From NCBI GenBank assembly GCA_021162125.1, contig JAGGZG010000140.1, forward strand, positions 1 to 16,973: DNA of 16,973 nucleotides, read 5' to 3'. This document shows, piece by piece, positions 1 through 7,383 of the stretch (position 1 is its first letter; every line of letters starts with the position of its first letter). This stretch comes from Anaerolineae bacterium. GTDB taxonomy: Bacteria > Chloroflexota > Anaerolineae > JACIWR01. Below the pieces are notes generated by a model that saw only the letters and a list, made by a program, of their open reading frames with translations, had not been told where the DNA came from and searched no databases. The position numbers were made by a program, and so were the translations under genes.

Positions 1-332
1 CGGGGGGGGCTTTCCCTCTCAGCCCCGAGCTTCCAGCTCCGGGCGAGTAGGGCTTCCGACCACGATTATTGTCTTAATCTCCAGGAGCATCGGGCAGACC
101 CCCGACAGAAAAACCTACACTTGTGAGCAGAGGGGGCTTCTCACCGTTCGGCTGAGCCCAGTCGAAGCCTCGTAGCCGGACGGGCTTGTCCTGAGCCGTG
201 GCCTGAGCGCAGTCGAAGGGGCAGTCGAAGGGTTAGCGCCCGGCGGGGCGGACGAGGAGCACCAACACACAAGGGGGAGACTACCTGGTGCCTTTGTGGT
301 GAATTTTCGGACACGCTCTCAAGGATAAACAA
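1..332. other. Intergenic stretch without a supported gene
   Basis: I see no convincing coding region here. The only open frame is about 63 codons on the minus strand (141-332); it is Arg/Pro-rich, has no clear ribosome site and runs across repeat sequence. The stretch carries degenerate interspersed repeats at 150-232 and, on the minus strand at about 288-303, a CACCACAAAGGCACCA-type motif of a kind common in intergenic repeats of environmental bacteria. A plus-strand frame is open from the window edge to about base 173, but its translation does not resemble a protein end. Confidence 0.5.
150..232. repeat. Degenerate CCTGAGCGCAGTCGAAGG-type interspersed repeat
   Basis: Three partial copies of one motif are visible: GGCTGAGCCCAGTCGAAG at about 150-167, GCCTGAGCGCAGTCGAAGGG at 201-220, and a short CAGTCGAAGGG at 222-232. 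The reverse complement, CCTTCGACTGCGCTCAGG, is a motif known from dispersed intergenic repeats in many environmental bacteria (recalled, not searched). The copies here are imperfect and decayed. Confidence 0.5.
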
Positions 333-364
333 GCGGAGGTCTGCCCCTTTCGGCAGACCTCCGC
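325..364 (-). terminator. Hairpin terminator after the NTPase cluster
   Basis: A perfect 13-bp inverted repeat (333-345 with 352-364, 6-nt loop) begins 21 nt beyond the stop codon of the TPR-STAND gene. Read on the minus strand it is followed by TTGTTTATCCTT, a moderately T-rich tract. Position and strength fit a rho-independent terminator for the minus-strand cluster; the T tract is interrupted, so efficiency is uncertain. Confidence 0.7.
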
Positions 365-385
365 GCCGGTCAGGTTCGGCATTCT

Positions 386-3262
386 TCAGCCCCTGGCATC
401 CTCCAGGGCATGGCGGATCTCTTTGTGTACTCGCGTGGGGCTTATTGCGTAAGCTGTTTCCTCATCGGCGCAGACCTTCTCTAGTTCTGCGAGTGTCTCC
501 GGGGGCAGCTTGCAAAGCAGCCGGTAGATGTAACCAGCCGTTGGTCCGGTGGCGCCTGCATCGGGCGCGAAATGATCGAAGTAGGCAAATGCCTGAACCC
601 AGTGCCGTACTGCCTGCTCCCATTGCTGGCGTCGGTAGGCGATGTACCCTCGCCGCAGGGCGAGTTTGCCCAGCACGTTCCAGAAGATGGGCACTGGCTG
701 CTCGATCTCCGCGAAACCAACGCCCTTCTTCAGGTGGTAGCGGTCGTCAATGGCCTTCCACGCGCGATCCACCCATTGCTCGGCCAGGTCGAGTTCGCCC
801 CGCTCGAAGTGTATGTGTGCCAGGTCCTCCATGACGTCGAGCCGGGCACGGACTTGCTGGGGGGGCAGCCTTTTGATGAGCGACTCGAAGATGGATATGG
901 CTTTAGTCTCATAAGGCTCGATCTCGGCCTGCTCCCGTCCCTGCCGCCGGTAGATGACCGCCCAGTCGCGATAGAGACGCCCCTGGGCCGCGAGCGCGGT
1001 GAGCTCCATCGCCGGTTCGGGCACGACTTTCTGGAAAATGTGGAGCGCGTCCTTAGCGCGTTTCTCGGCCTCTTTCAGGAACTCATCGGCCCGTTCGATG
1101 CTGTAGCGGTAGTGGCGCCGCCGGGCCTGCTTGCGCAGAGTCCGCACCAGGGTGATCAGGGTCAGGCCCATCGTGCGCGAATCGCCTATCTCGCTGAGCA
1201 TTTCCAGCGCGTCGCGACAGGGCTGCTCTGCGCGGTCGGGCTGGTCGTTGTCCACGTTGATAGAGGCGAACACGTTCAGGCTGGAAGCGGTGCCCCACCG
1301 CGAGCCGGTCTCCCGGAAATGATCCAGGCTGAGCGTGATGTACTCGTCGGCGCGGTGGAAATCTCCCAGTTGGGCGAACACGAAGGCCAGGTTTTTCTCG
1401 GTACTGGCCAGCTCACCCAGGTCGTCCAGCTCGGACTGGTGGCGGATCGCCTCGCGGTATTCCTCTCTGGCGCGGCTGTAGTCCTCCAGTGAGCGGTAGA
1501 TGTAGCCCCGGTCACGATGGGCGATGCCCAACAGTCTCGCCCGCCGCTTTTTGTCCGCCTGGGTGTCCGGCTGCCAGGCCGATAGCACCTCAATCGCCTG
1601 GCCAAGCAAATCCAGCCCCTCGTCCCATTGGGAGAGATAGCCCCGCGCCTCGCCCCGGTTCAGCAGCAGGGCACCCAGAAATAGAGGGTCGTCGGGCGGG
1701 CGGTCGAAGGGGGGATCATCGTGGGCCCAGATGCGGTCGCTTACCTCCTGGGCGGCCTTGAATTTCCCTTGAGCCAGGTATTGCCGGATCCAGCGGATGG
1801 CCGCGTCGCGCGCAATGCGCCGCTCCCAGGGTCGCCGTGCCGCCGGACTGCGGTCTTTCAGCAGTTCACCGAAGAAGCGCAGCATCTCGTCGCGCAGGCG
1901 CATGGCGCGTCCGTACTCGTTGCCCAGGATGGCCTCGTCGGATAGTTCCTGGTAGGTGCTGAACCCATCCGCCGGGTTGAGCAGCAGCTTGTAGTATAAC
2001 CACTCCGGTGAGCCCTCTTCGTGGAACGCCAGGGCCACGTTGCACACCGCTTCTTTCTCCACGGGCGACCGCCCGGGTAGTATGTATTCATCTACCAGGT
2101 CGTACATCTTGTCGTGCAGAAAGAGCAGGTTGCTCTCCTCGTGTACTTTGATGAAGGGCAGGTCTTTGGCCACCTCCAGGAGGCGCTCACATTCCTTCTG
2201 GCTCCAATCCGGGTACTCTGGGCGTGAGGCCAGGATCCCGTGCAGCAGTTCGGCGTTGAGGCCCTTGCGCATCCAGCCCATGAAAGGAATGACGAAGTCC
2301 AGGCCGTCTTGCAGGTGCGTCATCTCCTCCACCAGCCGTTGCTGGATGTCCTGGGCGTCCGCAGCCAGCATGTCCTGTGGCAAGCGGGCGTTCTTGACGA
2401 TCAGGGCGGAGAAGAAGGCGTTGTTCAGGGGATCGCCTCCGGTCTTTTCGTGGATCGCGCGGGCGTCATCGCGGCTGATCCTGGCTTGCTTGATGCGGGG
2501 GTTCACCCGCGCCAGGTCCTCGAAGTAATCCGCCGTCTCGTCCGCCGAGAAACTGCCCAATCGCATCATCACGTGTGGTGAGCGGGCATCGGCTTCTTTG
2601 AGGACTTGCACCTCGCCTAGTACCGGGGCGAAAGCATCCTGCAGCTCGGCCCAAACCTGGGGTTTCTCTTTCTCCCGTCCGGCCAGGATGACCACCGCGT
2701 TTTTGAGTCGCGGCAGAACGGTGCGTAACCAACTGCGGACCTCAATGCCCCGTTCTTCCAGGCCGAAAACCTTCTGTACCTCATCCGGCTCGTATTGCAC
2801 CAGTTCCAGGGTGTCGAAGCGCAGGATCACGCGAGTGTTTTTGGTGAATTCGTTGAAGCCCTGGATGAATAATTCGGCCAGCTCGGCACGCTGTTCCTCG
2901 ATGCCGGATTCGAACCAGCCATCCTTGCGCCGTCGTTCGAACTCGTCACGCCGTTCTAGATAGAGGGCAAAGGGGCCGCGGTCGAGCCGGGATAGAATCC
3001 GCTCCTCGAGGCTGCTGTTGGATTGCACGTCCGTGAAGTAAAAGTCAAGCAGGGGCAGGATTTTGGTCTGCTCGACGTTGGCGCATTGTTCACGCAGGCG
3101 AGGCACTTCTGCCAGGAGACGAGTCTTCCCCACGCCGGCCGGGGCGGTTACGTATACTACGCGCAGTTCGCCGTCTGCTTCGATGGCCGTCTGCAACATC
3201 TCGCACTCGCGCTTGCGACCGATCAGTTTACTGGTACGCAGTCTGCCCCACTTCGACTTCAT
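386..3262 (-). CDS. STAND-type NTPase with C-terminal TPR repeats
   Basis: A 958-residue predicted soluble protein. An N-terminal IGRKRE element (14-19) precedes a Walker A APAGVGKT (40-47). Walker B is VILRFDTLE (145-153), followed by an LAGRE sensor-like motif and a TGGDP element equivalent to the STAND GxP motif. A winged-helix-like segment with FLHD lies near residue 382 and an EWLYY element near 420. From about 524 to 900 the protein is a string of TPR-like helical pairs. STAND proteins of this shape act as nucleotide-driven switches: the repeats sense a partner or ligand and the NTPase oligomerises or signals. I see no fused effector domain. The frame stays open upstream to 3478 but would overlap the preceding gene; the ATG at 3262 has a GGGAGGG site 5 nt upstream, so I use it. 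The gene is 74 nt downstream of the preceding NTPase, probably co-transcribed. The partner and the triggering signal cannot be inferred. Confidence 0.9.
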   Translation of the reverse strand: MKSKWGRLRTSKLIGRKRECEMLQTAIEADGELRVVYVTAPAGVGKTRLLAEVPRLREQCANVEQTKILPLLDFYFTDVQSNSSLEERILSRLDRGPFALYLERRDEFERRRKDGWFESGIEEQRAELAELFIQGFNEFTKNTRVILRFDTLELVQYEPDEVQKVFGLEERGIEVRSWLRTVLPRLKNAVVILAGREKEKPQVWAELQDAFAPVLGEVQVLKEADARSPHVMMRLGSFSADETADYFEDLARVNPRIKQARISRDDARAIHEKTGGDPLNNAFFSALIVKNARLPQDMLAADAQDIQQRLVEEMTHLQDGLDFVIPFMGWMRKGLNAELLHGILASRPEYPDWSQKECERLLEVAKDLPFIKVHEESNLLFLHDKMYDLVDEYILPGRSPVEKEAVCNVALAFHEEGSPEWLYYKLLLNPADGFSTYQELSDEAILGNEYGRAMRLRDEMLRFFGELLKDRSPAARRPWERRIARDAAIRWIRQYLAQGKFKAAQEVSDRIWAHDDPPFDRPPDDPLFLGALLLNRGEARGYLSQWDEGLDLLGQAIEVLSAWQPDTQADKKRRARLLGIAHRDRGYIYRSLEDYSRAREEYREAIRHQSELDDLGELASTEKNLAFVFAQLGDFHRADEYITLSLDHFRETGSRWGTASSLNVFASINVDNDQPDRAEQPCRDALEMLSEIGDSRTMGLTLITLVRTLRKQARRRHYRYSIERADEFLKEAEKRAKDALHIFQKVVPEPAMELTALAAQGRLYRDWAVIYRRQGREQAEIEPYETKAISIFESLIKRLPPQQVRARLDVMEDLAHIHFERGELDLAEQWVDRAWKAIDDRYHLKKGVGFAEIEQPVPIFWNVLGKLALRRGYIAYRRQQWEQAVRHWVQAFAYFDHFAPDAGATGPTAGYIYRLLCKLPPETLAELEKVCADEETAYAISPTRVHKEIRHALEDARG

Positions 3263-3267
3263 TGTTA

Positions 3268-3274
3268 CCCTCCC
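3268..3274 (-). promoter_or_regulatory. Ribosome binding site fixing the TPR-STAND start
   Basis: GGGAGGG on the minus strand, 5 nt before the ATG at 3262. It decides between this start and the longer open frame that would overlap the upstream gene by 142 nt. The 74-nt gap between the two genes also contains two short odd palindromes, GGTGGCCCACC (3295-3305) and CGGCGGGCCGCCG (3310-3322), which could form small hairpins between the cistrons. Confidence 0.75.
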
Positions 3275-3336
3275 GATTGGTCTGGAGAAACGAAGGTGGC
3301 CCACCGAGACGGCGGGCCGCCGCGTTATCAACTCTA

Positions 3337-4737
3337 TTAGCCGATCTCCCGAGGCTGCCAGTCCTGTACCGTTTTGTGAACGGACTTGAACGTATCCTCT
3401 CCCATTACCCGGCTCAATAATTGTTCCTGCCTGGAGAGGCGAACTCCCAAATTCTCCGCCACGCTGGCCAGGTCCCACTGCATCTGCGGTTGCTTCTGTA
3501 CCTGTTCGATGAACTGACCAACTTGAATCACGGTTTTTTTCTTCTCTTCCTCTTTCTTTGCCCTAGAAGCCCTGGCCGTCTGCGCTTCCCCGCTGTGGTA
3601 CAGCCACTCCGTCAGCCATACGTCGAAATTGGCCGGGTACTTTTCCATCCAGTCTTTGTACATCTCGGCGGCCAGCGATTGCCATTTGCGGTATCGCTTC
3701 GGATTGCGTACCCGCAGGTTGGTGGTCAGGATTTGGCGCACGGTCTCCTCTACCGTGTCGGTGCGATTGTCCGCATCCCAGCGCACCAGTTGGGCGTCTT
3801 TGAAGGCCAGCACAGCCTCTATGTAGAATCCCTTATCCTGGCTCGCCTTCGGCAGTCGCTCACCGGCGGCCGCCAGCCGTTGTGCAAAATCGCCCAGTGT
3901 GACCGCGTCCAGGCGGCGCAGGATGGAGGCGATGAAGAGAATCTGTTCCAGGTCCTCCCGTTTGTCGGCGGGTAGTTCAGCGCATAGCCGATCGCGGATC
4001 ACGTCTCGCAGGATGATCTCGGCTGCTGCTTTCCTGTTTTTTAACGTGTCCAGGTCACCGTGTTTCCAGGCATCGATCAACACTCGCACTCCGTGCGGAT
4101 ATCCATGAGTCTCCCGGTAAATGAATCTCGCCAGTGACTGCTCAACTCTCAGGACGTTCAACAATTCCCGAATGTCGTCCATTGTGAAAGGAGTCAGTTC
4201 CTCGGTGTGGGCGGCCTCGCGCAGTCTGTACAGCGTCCAGTAAAATGGTTCCCGTCCGGCCAGCACGCTTACCGCGCGCATCCTCTGCTGGGTGGTCCAG
4301 ATCAGCTCTTCCTGTAACCAGGCAGCCAGGTCACGGCCCTCGTCTGTGTCAACTTTCAACCGTTCGGTGGAGTCTATCAGGAACAGGATCGTGTGCGTGT
4401 CGGGTAGTCCCTCCAATCGGGAGACGAGGGCCTGCGCGGACGATGCTTCCCCTGGCCCTGGGATGCCTTGCTCACTGAGTTGGGAGGAGAACTCTTGCAA
4501 GATGGTTCGTTGCTGGTCCTGTGGGGGGAGTTGAGTGCAATCAAAAAACAGCACCGGGACGTCATCCCGCTGCTGATACAGGTAACGAAGATGTCGAAGC
4601 AGCCAGCTTTTCCCCATCCCTGTCACGCTAAACAGGTTCAAAAGGCCATCTCCCTGTTGGATGGCTTTCTCCACCACGTTAATGTACTTCTGGCGGTTGG
4701 CGAATTCCTTGGATGAGTAAGGGATTGGATTGGGCAT
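3337..4737 (-). CDS. STAND-type NTPase, short form without TPR tail
   Basis: A 466-residue predicted cytoplasmic protein. The P-loop is SVTGMGKS (37-44), where the first residue is Ser rather than the usual Gly or Ala; the Lys and Ser that bind nucleotide are kept. Walker B is TILFLIDSTE (116-125), followed by LAGRE and by HGYP, the GxP-like STAND motif. An EWLYH element lies in the C-terminal part, then a Lys/Glu-rich linker (AKKEEEKKK) and a helical end. These landmarks occur in the same order in the TPR-bearing gene downstream, so the two look like distant paralogues: this one keeps the switch and lacks the repeat sensor. The ATG at 4737 has GAGGAGG 5 nt upstream. A sigma70-like promoter lies about 120 nt upstream, so this gene and the next can form their own transcript. 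Function beyond an NTP-dependent switch is unknown. Confidence 0.88.
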   Translation of the reverse strand: MPNPIPYSSKEFANRQKYINVVEKAIQQGDGLLNLFSVTGMGKSWLLRHLRYLYQQRDDVPVLFFDCTQLPPQDQQRTILQEFSSQLSEQGIPGPGEASSAQALVSRLEGLPDTHTILFLIDSTERLKVDTDEGRDLAAWLQEELIWTTQQRMRAVSVLAGREPFYWTLYRLREAAHTEELTPFTMDDIRELLNVLRVEQSLARFIYRETHGYPHGVRVLIDAWKHGDLDTLKNRKAAAEIILRDVIRDRLCAELPADKREDLEQILFIASILRRLDAVTLGDFAQRLAAAGERLPKASQDKGFYIEAVLAFKDAQLVRWDADNRTDTVEETVRQILTTNLRVRNPKRYRKWQSLAAEMYKDWMEKYPANFDVWLTEWLYHSGEAQTARASRAKKEEEKKKTVIQVGQFIEQVQKQPQMQWDLASVAENLGVRLSRQEQLLSRVMGEDTFKSVHKTVQDWQPREIG

Positions 4738-4784
4738 GGCTGCCTCCTCAGAGAATCCGGGGAACGGATGATAAGTTAGATTTT

Positions 4785-4824
4785 TCCAACAATTTTAGCC
4801 AATTTTTATGAAACTGTTGTTGGA
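4785..4824 (-). promoter_or_regulatory. 8-bp inverted repeat in the AT-rich leader of the short STAND gene
   Basis: TCCAACAA (4785-4792) and TTGTTGGA (4817-4824) are a perfect inverted repeat 24 nt apart, inside an AT-rich stretch between the predicted promoter and the start codon at 4737. It could be an operator for a dimeric regulator, such as the winged-helix ATPase of the same cluster, or a weak RNA stem. Only the symmetry is seen; the role is inference. Confidence 0.4.
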
Positions 4825-4857
4825 TGTGGCAAATATCTATGTAGGGGTCGTGTTTAT

Positions 4858-4885
4858 ATTTTACACTACAATGGGGATATGTCAA
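4858..4885 (-). promoter_or_regulatory. Sigma70-like promoter for the two STAND genes
   Basis: On the minus strand, TTGACA (4885-4880) and TAAAAT (4863-4858) are separated by 16 nt. The -35 is a perfect consensus and the -10 matches 5 of 6. A start near 4851 would give an untranslated leader of about 113 nt before the ATG at 4737. It lies in a clearly AT-rich island within GC-rich sequence. Confidence 0.7.
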
Positions 4886-4948
4886 TACCCGGACGGTCCC
4901 TGGGAGTGGCAATAACCTGGCAAAAGGCTTGCGAAATCTGGCGGATAC

Positions 4949-4969
4949 TAGAGGTGCGTCGTACCTCTA
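4949..4969 (-). other. Short hairpin over the stop codon of the membrane pseudo-ATPase gene
   Basis: TAGAGGT (4949-4955) and ACCTCTA (4963-4969) form a 7-bp stem with a 7-nt loop. The TAG stop (4969-4967) lies in the stem. No T tract follows on the minus strand, so it is at best a weak terminator or an mRNA 3' structure. Confidence 0.3.
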
Positions 4970-7297
4970 CGTCGGGGGAATGGTCTCCTCTGGCATGCTG
5001 GCTATGATAGCGGCGAGGTCGAGTCCGTTAATGTACGGGGGGGCCTTATCTGCGAAGAGTGCCGCGCGGTGTTGGAAGAGGCGGTCGAAGAAACGCACGA
5101 TCTGGCGCGGTGTCTGCGCCCAGTAGGCCAGCAACTCCTCGCTGACGCGCCGACCCTCCGTTTGTGGCGTGAAAAGCGCACCTCGACCCTTCACGGTCTG
5201 GCCGGTTGTGGCCTGTAATCGCTGGTCGATCAGGTCGAGCAGTGGTTCGCTCTCCTCTGCTTCGGCTGGTAGACCTTGTTTGCGCCAACGTATGCTAAGT
5301 GTGTTTACCCAGCCGCCTTCTACAGCCGAGGTGTTGTGCAGGGCGGATTCCAGGTCCTCCGGCAGGAACAGCACCCAGCGCAGCCAGGGTTGCTGGAAGA
5401 AAACCGGGCACTCCAGAAGGGGGCGCACGCGCTTCGCGTAGTCTGTTGCGTTGGCCGCCAGGCCCTTGCCCACGTTATCCACCAGCGCGCAGACCTGCTC
5501 GTGGCCTTTCTGTCTGACGAGTGTGTGGAGCGCATCGAGCTTTTCCTGATAGCCACCTAGCCAGGGGAAGCTGGGTGCTTGGCCGAGTCGTCTTTTGGCC
5601 GCCAGACCCAGAGCACGGATCCAGGCATCGAGTGACCAATCTGTTTTCTGAGGCCAGTCCGTGAGGCTCAGGACCAGTGGGTGGCGGATGCTGCGCTCGA
5701 GTTCATTGACCAGCATCACGCGCAGAGTGGTTGCACCTCCACCACACATTCCGTAAACAATGGTTGAGCTCTCGGGAGTTATCAATTTATCCAGGAGATG
5801 GAAGGGATCGGAGAAAGACTCTTCTAGGAACCGCCTATCGAGGAGTTCGGCGCTCAGGCTGGAGAATGCTTCATAATCGAAGGTGCGGGCGAAGTTGTGC
5901 ATCCATTCTTTGACTTGTTCATTCGAGGCAGTGCGCACCTGAAGCTGGGTACTGGCGGGGATCGCTTTCTGGGGGAATATGAGTCGCAGGGCGGCCCGCT
6001 TCCTGACCCGCCATGAGTCATCGTCCGTTGCTACTTTCTTCAGTACCTCTTGATCTTCAAAACCAGGCTTTTCACCTCCACAAGCCCGGCAGATTTCGGA
6101 CAATCTGTCCGCTGCCAGCCAGCGGGCAAAGCGCCCTCCCATCTTCTCTTTGGTGATCAGGCAATCCCTTAAATCCTGAGCGCAATCTACTAGAGATTCC
6201 CATCCATATCGGCTGGTGCGTTCTTTCCAGTCGGCTGATTTCGTATCATCTTCGAGCCAACAGAGGAGCACAATCCGCAGATCGCGCAGTCTTTGTGTGT
6301 ACCCGTACTTTTCGTAGCCCTTCGTGGCCGATTGCCAACTCTCCTCAAGCTGGTCCCGCTCCTTTTGCCACGATTCCTTCCGATCCTTCTGAATGACCTG
6401 TTCGAATTCCTTCTCTTGTTCTACCTTTTGGGCGAATGACAGAAAGGCTTCCTGCGCGCAGGCCAGGCGGTAGCTCGCCTCTAGCGGTTTCTGTCGTGGT
6501 ATGCGCAGGCCGAGCGCGACGTATCCCTCGCGTCTGTATCGTTCGTAATCGGCCTGGATCTTTTGGATGGCTTCGTGTTGTTTCTCGATGTCGCGCTTGT
6601 CCACAGCGCGCAATAGCTGCTGCTCTGTTTGCTGGTCAATGATTTTATGCGCCGCCTGATTCCGACCCCACAGCCAGCGTAGACTGGTACCGATCAATGC
6701 CAGCGCGGCGAGCAGATAGGTGCTCCACGAGATTGAGTTGTACGAGCGGCGCAGCACGCTGGCCAGACACGATTCGCGGTGGATCGTGAACCGTTTAGGT
6801 TGATTTTTCAATGGAGAGACTTTTACCTCAAAATCCCAGGGGGCTGGCGCGTCCAGGTCCACCTGTTGGAGGTAGAGGTCGGTCTCGAAGACCGCACTAT
6901 CGGTGGGTGAGATGATTACCTGCCCACTGATGGGCTCCCCTTTGGCAGACACCAGGCGTACTCCACGTTCGGGTGGGACGATGGCCACGGTGACAGTGGT
7001 GGTAGTGACCCCTCTGGCGCTGATCGTTATCCGTTTGTCAGGGGCGATCCCTCCCTCGCGCCAGCCCAGGAGTCGGGGGTAGGTCAGGTACAGTTTTCCA
7101 TCACCCCCAAGGGCAATCTCGTCGGTTCTGACTGCTTGATAAGGAACGACGGTCAGTTTGAATGTGGCGAAGAGAACCACAGCCACAAGTGCAACGATAG
7201 CGAAGACCATCGTGGGGAAGGACACCCAGCGGTCTTTGTGCGAATGGCCCGCGCTGGCGGATGTCGAGTCAGGATCGGCGTATATTTGCTCTCTCAT
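4967..7297 (-). CDS. Two-pass membrane sensor with a degenerate (pseudo) ATPase domain
   Basis: A 776-residue membrane protein. A short N-terminal tail is followed by membrane helix 1 (about 29-50), a beta-rich non-cytoplasmic domain (about 51-190), membrane helix 2 (about 191-210), a charged helical or coiled-coil region (215-330), a HEAT-like segment (415-441), and a C-terminal domain (about 475-776) that aligns by eye with the ATPase domain of the upstream gene. Its P-loop position reads GMCGGGAT (516-523): the codon for the essential Lys is GCA, Ala. The Walker B position reads LVDNVGK where the upstream protein has LLDGVDE, so the catalytic acidic residues are gone too. Nucleotide hydrolysis is therefore unlikely; it may act as a membrane-bound partner or sensor for the active ATPase. 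Longer starts exist at 7327 (ATG) and 7360 (TTG), but the ATG at 7297 has GGAGAG 4 nt upstream. No family name is assigned. Confidence 0.85.
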   Translation of the reverse strand: MREQIYADPDSTSASAGHSHKDRWVSFPTMVFAIVALVAVVLFATFKLTVVPYQAVRTDEIALGGDGKLYLTYPRLLGWREGGIAPDKRITISARGVTTTTVTVAIVPPERGVRLVSAKGEPISGQVIISPTDSAVFETDLYLQQVDLDAPAPWDFEVKVSPLKNQPKRFTIHRESCLASVLRRSYNSISWSTYLLAALALIGTSLRWLWGRNQAAHKIIDQQTEQQLLRAVDKRDIEKQHEAIQKIQADYERYRREGYVALGLRIPRQKPLEASYRLACAQEAFLSFAQKVEQEKEFEQVIQKDRKESWQKERDQLEESWQSATKGYEKYGYTQRLRDLRIVLLCWLEDDTKSADWKERTSRYGWESLVDCAQDLRDCLITKEKMGGRFARWLAADRLSEICRACGGEKPGFEDQEVLKKVATDDDSWRVRKRAALRLIFPQKAIPASTQLQVRTASNEQVKEWMHNFARTFDYEAFSSLSAELLDRRFLEESFSDPFHLLDKLITPESSTIVYGMCGGGATTLRVMLVNELERSIRHPLVLSLTDWPQKTDWSLDAWIRALGLAAKRRLGQAPSFPWLGGYQEKLDALHTLVRQKGHEQVCALVDNVGKGLAANATDYAKRVRPLLECPVFFQQPWLRWVLFLPEDLESALHNTSAVEGGWVNTLSIRWRKQGLPAEAEESEPLLDLIDQRLQATTGQTVKGRGALFTPQTEGRRVSEELLAYWAQTPRQIVRFFDRLFQHRAALFADKAPPYINGLDLAAIIASMPEETIPPT

Positions 7298-7301
7298 GTT
7301 T

Positions 7302-7307
7302 CTCTCC
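7302..7307 (-). promoter_or_regulatory. Ribosome binding site fixing the membrane pseudo-ATPase start
   Basis: GGAGAG on the minus strand ends 4 nt before the ATG at 7297. The in-frame alternatives at 7327 (ATG) and 7360 (TTG) have no comparable site. Confidence 0.6.
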
Positions 7308-7383
7308 GAGACGTTGAGGATGCTCATCTTGTACACTGAATGTAGTGTGGTTCTGTACAAGTTGGAGCAGGACCAATTGCTGG

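Noticed and set aside
141..332. Minus-strand open frame of 63 codons after the cluster terminator
   Set aside because: It crosses interspersed repeats, is Arg/Pro-rich and has no good ribosome site.
333..388. TGA at the end of the TPR-STAND gene as a selenocysteine codon, with the hairpin behind it as SECIS
   Set aside because: The hairpin starts 21 nt after the TGA and is a perfect 13-bp stem followed by a T-rich tract, as in a terminator. The readthrough sequence would run into repeats, and no selenoprotein family fits.
572..1492. Plus-strand open frame of 306 codons
   Set aside because: It lies opposite the TPR part of the STAND gene, whose minus-strand frame has clear repeats and motifs. 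The plus-strand translation shows no domain and no ribosome site; it is a shadow of GC-rich coding sequence.
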